From an uncultured Caryophanales bacterium (lineage in GTDB: Bacteria; Bacillota_I; Bacilli_A; RF39; UBA660), in contig CAMOQR010000004.1 in the NCBI GenBank assembly GCA_946623125.1, positions 1 to 51,501 of the forward strand: 51,501 nucleotides of DNA, written 5' to 3'. Positions 19,022-28,700 of this stretch are shown piece by piece (positions within the stretch are counted from its first letter, which is position 1; every line of letters starts with the position of its first letter). The notes beneath the pieces were generated by a model. It saw only the letters and a program-made list of their open reading frames with translations. It ran no database searches and was not told the origin of the DNA. The position numbers and the translations under genes are program-made.

Positions 19022-19879
19022 ATGAAGAAGAAGTTACTTATTTTATTTGAAATTTTCTTAATTATTGGTATGTTTTCTTGGTATATTGTGAAGGAAATGA
19101 TACCAGATGTTTCTAAAAAGTTTGGTTCTAGTGATCATATTGTTAATACAAAAAGATTTCAAAATATGATTGATTTTAAAATTGATTCTTCTTGTGAGTT
19201 TGCTATTTTATTAGATGATGAGGGTATTGTTTATCATATGTTTTTCTTTCATCGAGATTCTGTTTGTTTATATAATCAAAATATTGAGGGACTTCCCTTA
19301 GAAAAGGCTATTCCTCGAATTTCTGATTTACTGATACAAAATGGTTGTTTGAAAAAGAATTCTTCTATTGTGATAACAAGAGTTTTAGATTTTCATTATG
19401 AGGATATTCTTTCTCATTTTAAAAATTCTATTTTCTCTTTTTCTCAATCTATTACTTTTTTGGAAGAGAAAAAAAGTCTTGAGGATTTTGCTTTAGAATT
19501 TGGTGTTTCTTATGATAATTTATCTTCTCTTTTGAGTGGACTAGATTATTATTCTAAGAATATTACTGGAATTGGAAGAGCAAGCCAATCAGTTTCTTAT
19601 GATGGACGTGAGTTATCAAATCATGTTTATCAAGAGTTGGAACAATATGTTTTTGTAAAACAAATTAAAAATTTAGAGAAAGAAAGTACTGATTTTCCAA
19701 TTTCTCTTATCCCAGGAGATTCTTCTTTAAAAATGTATCCAACCTCTAGAAGTTGGTATTATGTTCAAAATGGAAAAATATTCGCTTATATTGAATTTGA
19801 ATTACCTATGGAAGTAGTTGGTTATTGTTATCAAGGTTCTATTGATTTAAGAAAAGAAGGGGAGTGTATTTATGAGTAA
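19022..19879 (+). CDS. Single-pass membrane protein with a region resembling the RsgI-type anti-sigma middle domain
   Basis: One N-terminal TM, then IDFKIDSSCEFAILLDDEGIVYHMFF...EGLPLEKAIPRISDLLIQNGCLKKNSSIVIT. ATG at 19022 likely (MKKKLLILFEI). Confidence 0.45.
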   Translation: MKKKLLILFEIFLIIGMFSWYIVKEMIPDVSKKFGSSDHIVNTKRFQNMIDFKIDSSCEFAILLDDEGIVYHMFFFHRDSVCLYNQNIEGLPLEKAIPRISDLLIQNGCLKKNSSIVITRVLDFHYEDILSHFKNSIFSFSQSITFLEEKKSLEDFALEFGVSYDNLSSLLSGLDYYSKNITGIGRASQSVSYDGRELSNHVYQELEQYVFVKQIKNLEKESTDFPISLIPGDSSLKMYPTSRSWYYVQNGKIFAYIEFELPMEVVGYCYQGSIDLRKEGECIYE

Positions 19880-20414
19880 ATATATTCGCGTTAAAAATAT
19901 TGTAATTGTTGCTTTATGTATAACTGTTGTTATCATGGCTGCTGGTTATATTATATTGGCAATCGAGATTGATAAGTTGCAAAATGTTGATTCGGTTTTT
20001 GATGTTTCTTTTACAAATGTGAAACAGATATCTTCTATTAAAGGTGGTTCTGCAGAACCTAGTGGTAGTATTGATATTCAGGATTCTGGTAAATCTTTAA
20101 AAATGAATTTTATTTTGAATGAAGTTCATGATGAAATTGATTATGAAATAACGATTCAAAATCGTGGGACTATGGATGTTGCTTTGATAGATTTAATTAT
20201 GAGCCCTGATTTTACTGATTTTGCGATTCTTCAAGCATATGATCCTATTTCTATTAGTCTTTCAACGATTAATGGTAGAATTTTGGAACCTGATGAAGAA
20301 GCAACTGTCAAACTTAGTGTTTTTTATAATCCTGTTTCTTCTCCTTCTTTGGAAGGTATGAAAAAAATTAGTGGAAAAGTAGGTATTTTGGCTGAGTCCA
20401 TTTCTTCGAAGTAG
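19872..20414 (+). CDS. Single-pass membrane protein with extracellular Ig-like beta domain
   Basis: N-terminal TM; remainder is a beta-rich domain (IDYEITIQNRGTMDVALIDLIMSPDF...EPDEEATVKLSVFYNP). Confidence 0.55.
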   Translation: MSKYIRVKNIVIVALCITVVIMAAGYIILAIEIDKLQNVDSVFDVSFTNVKQISSIKGGSAEPSGSIDIQDSGKSLKMNFILNEVHDEIDYEITIQNRGTMDVALIDLIMSPDFTDFAILQAYDPISISLSTINGRILEPDEEATVKLSVFYNPVSSPSLEGMKKISGKVGILAESISSK

Positions 20415-20437
20415 AGTTTGACATCTACTTCTTTTTT
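20408..20437 (+). terminator. Rho-independent terminator
   Basis: GAAGTAGA-gtttgaca-TCTACTTC-TTTTTT, overlapping the stop codon. Confidence 0.85.
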
Positions 20438-20445
20438 GATATAAT
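20418..20445 (+). promoter_or_regulatory. SigA-type promoter overlapping the terminator
   Basis: TTGACA (20418-20423) - 16 nt - TATAAT (20440-20445). Confidence 0.65.
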
Positions 20446-20469
20446 AATTATATTAGGGTGTGATAGTAA

Positions 20470-21843
20470 GTGATACGAAAATTTTTTCATAGTTTATTTA
20501 AAATCATTTTCTTTTTATTATTTGTTTCATTTGCTGTTGGACTTATTTTACTTGGTTTATATCTTAATAAAATATCTCAAAAAAAATATGTTTTTGATTC
20601 TGTTTTAAATCAAGTTGGGAATCAACTTTTACAATATATTCAAACAAATTCTCCTTATAATTTAGGAGATGATTTTGAAATTCGTGGAACCTCTCAGATG
20701 GATTTTAGTTCTGAGAAATATGAGAATAATGTAACTAATGATTTAGAGTTTGAGAAAAAAAATCAAATATTAAAAAATTTATCAATGATGGATGTTCAAT
20801 ATCAGTTTTTACAGAGTAAAACGGATGGAAAATTATTGTTTTCTTTAGATGAAAAAACTCCTAATAAATCTATATTTTCTGGTAAGTATTATATTGAAGA
20901 TGCAACAAAATATTATTATGTTGATGGAATTTTAGATCAATATGTTAATGGTGGTAATAATAACTATTTTGAAATGTTGAATGAAGAATATACGACTGAA
21001 AAGAATTTAGAGTATTTATATCATTTTTTTCTTCAATCTATAGAAAATCAAGTTTTAGATACTGATTTAAAAGGATATGATACTGAGGTTAATTTGGGGG
21101 ATGATCGAGTAAAAGTTGGGCAGGTTTCTCTTAATATTAATAATAAGTATCTTCTTAAGGTTTTTAAAGGAGTTTTAAAAGATATTAATCAAGATAAGAG
21201 AGCAAAGACTTTAATAGAAAATATTTATCCGGAGTTATTAAATGAATCTATTTTAGATGATTTTCATGTTTTAGAAGATGATGAAAGTTATACTTTAAAT
21301 ATTTATATTCGTAAGTTTTTATATAAACCTTGTAAGTTGGAATTATTGTATATGAAAGGGAATCAGAAGGAATTGTATACTTATGAAGGAAATCTTGAAT
21401 CTGGTTTTTTCTATTATTCTGTTGATAATGAGGTTCAATATACTGCTGATGTATCTTTTAGTTCTAAAAGGGCTAATTTTATTCTTTTAAATCGAAGTGG
21501 GGAAGAAAGTGGAAATATTAAAATTGAGAAGTCAAGTAATGGTTTTTTATTTACATTAAACTTGGCTCTTGATAAAGATAAATATGATCTTGAATATTCT
21601 TCTATTATTAAGGATTATCATAAGAATAAGTCTTATATTAGGGATGATCATTTAACTTTTAAATTTGTAGAAAATATGGTTACTACTTTACAAGGAAATG
21701 TTATAATGTCATTAGATATTTCTAATGATGTTTCATTCCATGAAGATACGGCTAATTCTTATTTAGAAAGTACGATTGGGGTAGAAGCAAAAGATAAGTT
21801 TGATCATATAAAAGATACTGTTAAAGCACAGTTAGAGAGTTAG
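20470..21843 (+). CDS. Uncharacterised membrane-anchored protein
   Basis: 457 aa, N-terminal TM, long beta-rich extracellular part; GTG start. Confidence 0.6.
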   Translation: MIRKFFHSLFKIIFFLLFVSFAVGLILLGLYLNKISQKKYVFDSVLNQVGNQLLQYIQTNSPYNLGDDFEIRGTSQMDFSSEKYENNVTNDLEFEKKNQILKNLSMMDVQYQFLQSKTDGKLLFSLDEKTPNKSIFSGKYYIEDATKYYYVDGILDQYVNGGNNNYFEMLNEEYTTEKNLEYLYHFFLQSIENQVLDTDLKGYDTEVNLGDDRVKVGQVSLNINNKYLLKVFKGVLKDINQDKRAKTLIENIYPELLNESILDDFHVLEDDESYTLNIYIRKFLYKPCKLELLYMKGNQKELYTYEGNLESGFFYYSVDNEVQYTADVSFSSKRANFILLNRSGEESGNIKIEKSSNGFLFTLNLALDKDKYDLEYSSIIKDYHKNKSYIRDDHLTFKFVENMVTTLQGNVIMSLDISNDVSFHEDTANSYLESTIGVEAKDKFDHIKDTVKAQLES

Positions 21844-21850
21844 AGGTGGG

Positions 21851-22417
21851 ATGTATATGGAAAAGAAAAAACATAAAAGAACTGTTAAATTGATTTTTAA
21901 AGATAAGAATGCGAAGAAAGAAAATTATACAACTGGTGAACGTATTAAAAGGTTTGTTTGTTCTTATGAATTTTTATATACCTTGTTTTTTATTCTATTA
22001 GGTGTTGTTATACTTCTTTCTGTTATGGTATTTACTAAAGTTCGTGAGAAGAAATCCTCTGCTGCTAATTTAGTTATTCCTATTTTAAAAGATGGAGTTC
22101 ATAATAGTATGAATCTTGATTTAAAACAGTTGTATGAGAGTGGCGAGTATACAATAAAGATTACTAATTATCGTGGAGATACTGTTAACGCAGATGATGT
22201 ATCTTATTCTCTTACGGTTCGAAATGAGTCTCATTCTTCTATTAAAGTATTACAAAATGACTCTAAAAAGAACTTAATTGTTGATCAAGAGGCAACAAGA
22301 ATTGAAGGGATTCATTTTGATCCTAATGAAAAAGAAGAAGTTATTTATCGTTTCTCTTTAGAGGATGGTGTAGTACCATCTGATGGGGATACGATTTCGA
22401 TTGAGATTGCTAGTTAA
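21851..22417 (+). CDS. Single-pass membrane protein with extracellular Ig-like domain
   Basis: 188 aa, TM at about residues 36-60, then beta-rich domain (DVSYSLTVRNESHSSIKVLQND...FDPNEKEEVIYRFSL). Confidence 0.55.
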   Translation: MYMEKKKHKRTVKLIFKDKNAKKENYTTGERIKRFVCSYEFLYTLFFILLGVVILLSVMVFTKVREKKSSAANLVIPILKDGVHNSMNLDLKQLYESGEYTIKITNYRGDTVNADDVSYSLTVRNESHSSIKVLQNDSKKNLIVDQEATRIEGIHFDPNEKEEVIYRFSLEDGVVPSDGDTISIEIAS

Positions 22418-22448
22418 AAAGGTCATGTTTAATTGACTTTTTTTTTTG
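22416..22448 (+). terminator. Rho-independent terminator
   Basis: aaaaaggtca-tgtttaat-tgacttttttttt. Confidence 0.7.
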
Positions 22449-22461
22449 TAAATGATAGAAT
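22433..22461 (+). promoter_or_regulatory. SigA-type promoter overlapping the terminator
   Basis: TTGACT (22433-22438) - 17 nt - TAGAAT (22456-22461). Confidence 0.5.
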
Positions 22462-22503
22462 GAAATAGTATAGTATGATGATAATCGTGAGAGGAGTTTG
22501 AGT

Positions 22504-22779
22504 ATGGATTTTGATTTTGAAAAAGATAAAATTCAAATCGAAAAGAATGGTGAAATGGTCGATTGTGATGTTTTATTTACATTTGATAGTGAAGATACTA
22601 TGAAGTCTTATGTTGGGTATACAGATCATAGTTTTGGTAAGAATGGACGCAAAAATATTTATGTTTCTTCTTTTCGCCCCTTTGGTTCTACTTTAGAACT
22701 TTCGGATATTGATGATGAGATGGAATTAGAAATGGTTAATCATGTGTTAATGCAATTAGATAAAGATAGTAACAGATAA
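22504..22779 (+). CDS. DUF1292 (YrzB-like) small acidic protein
   Basis: 91 aa: NGEMVDCDVLFTFDSEDTMKSYVGYTDHS...NIYVSSFRP, typical of DUF1292. Confidence 0.75.
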   Translation: MDFDFEKDKIQIEKNGEMVDCDVLFTFDSEDTMKSYVGYTDHSFGKNGRKNIYVSSFRPFGSTLELSDIDDEMELEMVNHVLMQLDKDSNR

Positions 22780-22791
22780 GGTGGTGAGAAT

Positions 22792-25700
22792 ATGGATAGT
22801 GTTATTTACGAAGATGAGGTTGTAAGAGAAAAGGTATATGAAGCAAGTTTTGATGCTTCTAAGAAATTGACTGGTCGTCAACAAAAAAGAAAAGTTTTTA
22901 ATATGATGAAAAAAGAGGGAATTCCTGTTCTTAATGAGTCCGAATATGAAATACATTTTGAAGAGGATTCTGATTCTCAAAGAATTCATTTTACTGTTAC
23001 TCATGTTTATACGAAAAAAGTTCCTTATCGTATTTTAAGAGATGAAGTATATCATGGAAATTATATTTTAGGTGGATTAGCAATTACTCCAGAAGAACAA
23101 AAAATGAAAATATTTGATCAAATGAGAAAAGATGGTTTTGCGATCGATTCTTCTGATGATTATGAAATTGTCTATGATGGTGTTCAAGATTCTGATACAA
23201 ATGAAACTCAAATTTCTCCATATGTTGTTTATAGAATACAAAAAGAACAAATTACTCCAGAAGAGGCTGAACGTTTTTCTCAAAAAAAAGATGATTCTGT
23301 AAAAGACTTATATCGTGAAATGGTTACATTAAGAGATAAAGTCTTATCTTCTGAAAGTGCTGATGATATTTCTCATCTTTCGGATAAAGTTATGGAAGTA
23401 ACCGATAAAGTAGATGAAGTTGTTGAAAAAGATTTAAAAGATTATGGTTATTTTGAAGAAACTATTCAGTCTTTAACTTTAGAGATTCAAGAAAAAGAAA
23501 AGAAGTTAATAGAACTTACAGCTTCTTATGAACAATCTTATGAGGCTATGAAAAAAATAGTGGAAGAAGAAACTTATGAACATGTTTCTTCTGATGAATC
23601 ACGACAAAAAGCAGAAAAAGAAAATTCTAATTCTTTAAGTATTCGAAAAGAAATTGATAAGACAAAAAGAGAGCTTTCTTCTTTGAGAGGTAAGTTAACA
23701 AAGATAAGAAATGATTATGAACTTGCGAAAGCATTTGGTCTTTCTGCAAGTGAGTATCAAGAACTTACTACAAATTTAAGAAAATCTACTATTATGAATG
23801 CTATTTTAAAAGAAAAAGGATTAGAAGATATTTTAGCCATTCCAGCAAGAGAACGTAGTGCTTCTCAAAGAAAAGTGTTGCAGGATGCTAAGAGAAAAGT
23901 GTTTGAAGAGATTGCTTCTTTTCAAACGGAAGGTGATAGAAAAAGTGTTTTGGAGTCGATTGAGGCTTTATATGGGTTAGAGTTAAGTGAAGTTCTTTTA
24001 AAGGGAAGACAAAGAGTTCTAATTGTTAAGAAGTCTTCTTATGAAAATATTATAGAAAACGCTAAGTCATTACCTGAGAAGATTATTAAACAAAAAGAAT
24101 CTGTTGTTGATTATGAACCTGCAGAGGTTCCTAAAGATATGGCTGAGGTGTTTGAAAAAAGGAAAGAGGCTATGAATCGTGTTGAAATTGGACGTGGAGC
24201 CTTTGTTCCTGGACGGGAAGAAATTCGTGATGTTGTTTTAAGAGATCTTGGTATTGATATTTTAAGTGATGATTCTTATGAGGTTAGTTATGAAGAAAAT
24301 GAGGATCATACTTCAACAAATTATGTTTTATATCAAAATAGCCTAGATACGAATCTTTCTAATGAACCTACTTTAGAAGATGATACTTATACTTCTTCTA
24401 GTTTTGATACTCCATCAACTGTTGCTATACCAGAAATTGTTACAACGACACCTCCAGTAGAATCAGAAAAACCTCTTTCTGAAGAGACTATTCAACCTGA
24501 GCTTAAGGATATCGTTTTCCCAACTTCTGTAGAAGATAATGGTCCTGTATTGGAAGAAGATCCTATTGTTTCTGATTATGATCGTTCTGATCTTATGACG
24601 CATTTTACAATTTATCGGGGAGATGATGATAAGTTATATGCGAGAAAATCTGCTTTTGAAAGATTTGATTTAGTTCCTAATGGAGAAGAAATAAAAATTA
24701 ATGGTGCTGCTTGTTATGAGATTAGTCCAGATGATGTTGTTAAATTAATGGAAAATGAAAATAATGAGACTTCTCCTTATGTTATTGATTATGTAGATTA
24801 TGATTTTGAAAAAGACTATGATTTTTCAAATATCTCTATGGATGATGTTCACGAGAAAGTTACTATCTATGTAGATCAAGATCATAAATATTATGTATAT
24901 AAACCTGTTCTTGATAGATTTCATCTTGTTCCATCTAGTGAGGAAGTTACCATCAATAAAATTGCTTCTTATGAAATAACTGCAGGAGATGTTGTTCAGA
25001 TTGAGGCTAATTCCTTGAATGATACTTCTCCATATATTGTGGAATATCAAGATTTCCAGAGAGAGAAATCTTTTGATGAAGAAATTATTCATGAAGAAAA
25101 TGAAAGATCATTAAAAATTAATTCTTTATTTGAACATCCTGAGTTGTTAGATAAGATTACCATTTACCATGATCAGGATGGAAAATATTATGTATATAAA
25201 CCAGTCCTTGATAGGTTCCATTTAGTACCAATCAGTGATGAGATTCAAATCAATGGAGTTGCTTCTCATGAAATAACGGCCGGAGATGTTGTTCAAATAG
25301 AGGCTAATTCTTTGAATGATGTTTCTCCATATATTGTGGAATATCAAGATTTCCAAAGAGAAAAATCTACGGATGAAGAAATTACTCGAGATGAAGATGA
25401 AAAAATATCTAGAGTTCAATCTTTACTTGAGGGAACTGATTTACTTGATAAATACTCTGTCTATCATGATCAAGATGGAAAATATTATGTATATAAACCG
25501 GTCCTTGATAGGTTCCATTTGAATCCATTAGGGGATGAGATTCAAATTAATGGAGTAACTTCTTATGAAATATCTTCAGGAGATGTTGTTCAAATAGAGG
25601 CAAATGCTTTGAATGATGTTTCTCCATATATTGTAGAACATAAAGATTTCCAAATGAAAAAGAATGATTCTCTTAGAGTACAAGAGTTATTTGAAAACCC

Positions 25701-28700
25701 TGATTTGATGGATAAATATTCTGTTTACCGAGATCAAGATGGAAAATATTATGTATATAAACCAGTTCTTGATAGGTTCCATCTTATTCCATCTAGTGAA
25801 GAGGTTCAAATTAATGGTGTATCTTCTTATGAGATTCAACCAGGAGATGTTGTTCAAATGGAGGCTAATGCTTTGAATGATGTTTCTCCATATATTGTGG
25901 AACATAAAGATTTCCAAAGAGAAAAATCTTTTGAGGAAGAGATTACTCATAAAGAAAATGAAAGGATTTCTAAAGTTCAATCATTACTTGATAATAAAGA
26001 TTTAATTGATAAATATACAGTATATCATGATCAGGATGGAAAATATTATGTATATAAACCAGTTCTTGATAGGTTCCATTTAGTACCAACTAGTGAAGAG
26101 GTTAAAATTAATGGCGTATCTTCTTATGAGATTCCATCAGGAGTTGTTGTTCAGATGGAGGCTAATGCATTGAATGATATTTCTCCTTATCTTATTGAAC
26201 ATAAGTCTTTTCAAAGAGAGAAGACTCATAATGAAGAGATTACACATGAAGAAAATGAAAAATTATCAAGGGTTACTTCTTTATTAAATAATCGTGATTT
26301 ACTTGATAAATATACCGTTTATCGTGATCAAGATGGAAAATATTATGTATATAAACCAGTACTTGATAGATTCCATTTAAATCCAGTAGGAGAAGAGATA
26401 AAAATTAATGGTGTATCTTCTTATGAAATACAACCAGGTGATGTTGTTCAAATGGAAGCCAATGCATTGAATGATACTTCTCCATATATTATTGAATATA
26501 AAGATTTTCAAAGAGAAAAGAAAAAGAATCTAGAGAGCGATATGAACAAGATGGATTCTTCTGATACAAAAGAACATCTTAATAATAATCATCTTCCTAT
26601 TCGTGATGAAAATAAGTTAGATAATAATGATCTTTCTAATCCAGTAGATAAAATTTATGAAAATGACAAACCTGTTCAAAATAGAGATCATAAAGATGAG
26701 AATGATAAAACATTGAATAAACCTATTTTGAAAGAAGAAAAGGATGATGAAGTTATCTTAACATTCTATTGTGATACAAGTGATCATAATCAAGTTTATG
26801 CAACACGTCCTGATTTACAACGTTTTGGTATTAATCCATCGTCTTCTCCTGTTAAGATTCAAGGTAAAGACTGTTATCCTATTAGTTCTGATACCAATCA
26901 ACTTATTCAAAATATTGCTCGTACTAGTAAAAACCCAAGAATTACTATTCGTTATGAAAATGTTTCTTTAAAGAAAAAACAGGTAGAGTCAGTTAAACCT
27001 CATGTAGAACAAATTCTTGATAAACTTACTAATGGCCTTGATATTCGTGTTAATGATGGTAAGAATTATACGGCAAGTAATATTAAATGTTTTGATAATT
27101 TTAGAGATGAATTACATAGTGGAAATGTTGCTTATAACATTGTTCATGTTGTTCCAGCAACTGTTAAAGCAACAGTTAGTTTCTTCCGTAAATTAGGTTC
27201 TAGATTATTTTTAACGGGACGTGGAAGAGAAGCAATGAAAGAGCTAGATTCTAGATTAGATAAGTTGTCTAGTGAAGAGTTACAAGTTTTATTTGATGAA
27301 TATAAAGGTAGTCAATTAAAGACGGATATGAATCATCAAATTAATCCTCTTATTTTAAATCGTTTACGTAGATATGGATTAGAAAGAGTTGATCAGTTAA
27401 ATAATCAGATTCTAAATCATTATACAAGTTTATTTACTTTATTGGGACAAATTCGTTCTATTGAAGATAAATTAAATTCTCGTAGAGTTGGTAAGGCTGA
27501 GGCTGATGCTTACGAGAAGAAGAGGGTTGAATTGATTCATGAAGCATCTCTTCATATTCGTGAGATTTTAAATGATAGACGGGATGCCAATAATATTTTA
27601 TCTAGTGGAGTTCATGGAATTGAAGAAGACTTTAAGGCAGTTTCTACTAAGATGAATTATGTTGGTTTACGTTTTAGTAAAACAAATGATTTTGATAATG
27701 AATTACAACATCAATTAGGTAATTTTGGAAAGAATTTAAATGTTGCTTTGGCTAATGATAATGATGAGGCAATTGTTCAAAACTTTATGGGACTTGAGAG
27801 TTGCTATTACAAAAATACAGATATTCGTGGTAGTATTGTAGGTCGTAGAAGTGTTGGAAGTAAATATTATTCTCCAATGGCACAAGAGTTTGATTATCGT
27901 GATGATCCATTCATTCGTGATTTATTAATGACAGTTGCGGTTACCTCTGCAACAGTAAGTGCAGTAAATGCTGTTCGTGTTCACCAAATTGAGAGTAGAC
28001 AATTGTTGGATGAACAAAAGTCTAATGCAGATTCTGTTAATGCTATGAATGATAAGACGATGGATACTGTTCATGAAACAGGTCGAGATATTGCTTCTAA
28101 GCGAGATGAATTCTCAAAAGGAATGGAATCAAAAGTTGAGCAAGATGTTTTAACAAATGCGAATACACGGGAAAGAGCACATTTAGATAGTACGAATTGG
28201 AAATTTAATAATGCATATCATGCGGCTGATCATGCTGGACATGAGGCTTATAATCAGTTCTATCAGGATGTTACAAACCAAATCAATCAAGTGGCTGATC
28301 AGTATGCTAAAGGTAGTATTACTCAAGCAGAGGCTCTTGAGAGAATGGCTCAAATTAGTAATGATGCTAATTCTACTTTACATGAGGTGGTTGATAGTAG
28401 TTTAACAATATTAAAAGATTATGCTGCTACTCATCCGCAATTTGATTTAAAGGCAGTAGAGGAGTCTATGGAATATTTAGTTTCTCATCCTACTGCTATT
28501 GCAGATATGAATCAAGCCATGGTTGATGTTACTAATATGGGAGAGGGTTTAACTTCTTTACAGGCTGCTCATATGGAGGCGTTAACATCTCTTCCTAGTG
28601 ATATGGCATCTACTATTGTATGTGCTGCATCTTCTTTATTACTTGCATCTCATGTTGCTCAATCTATGAGACATAAGGCTCAAAGAAAAGGAGAATATGG

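Noticed and set aside
12703-23283. Alternative-frame ORFs 12703-12885(-), 15919-16239(-), 18447-18647(-), 22756-23004(-), 23077-23283(-)
   Set aside because: All overlap well-supported genes and lack initiation signals or recognisable families.
24826-25980. Minus-strand ORFs 24826-25092, 25222-25419, 25687-25980 with similar sequences, and + frame ORF 25316-25522
   Set aside because: Their mutual similarity is explained by the tandem repeats of the giant CDS; they are shadow ORFs without RBS support.
24853-26520. CRISPR-like or satellite repeat interpretation of the periodic array
   Set aside because: Repeats are about 300 bp, in frame and fully coding, without short palindromic repeats or unique spacers.
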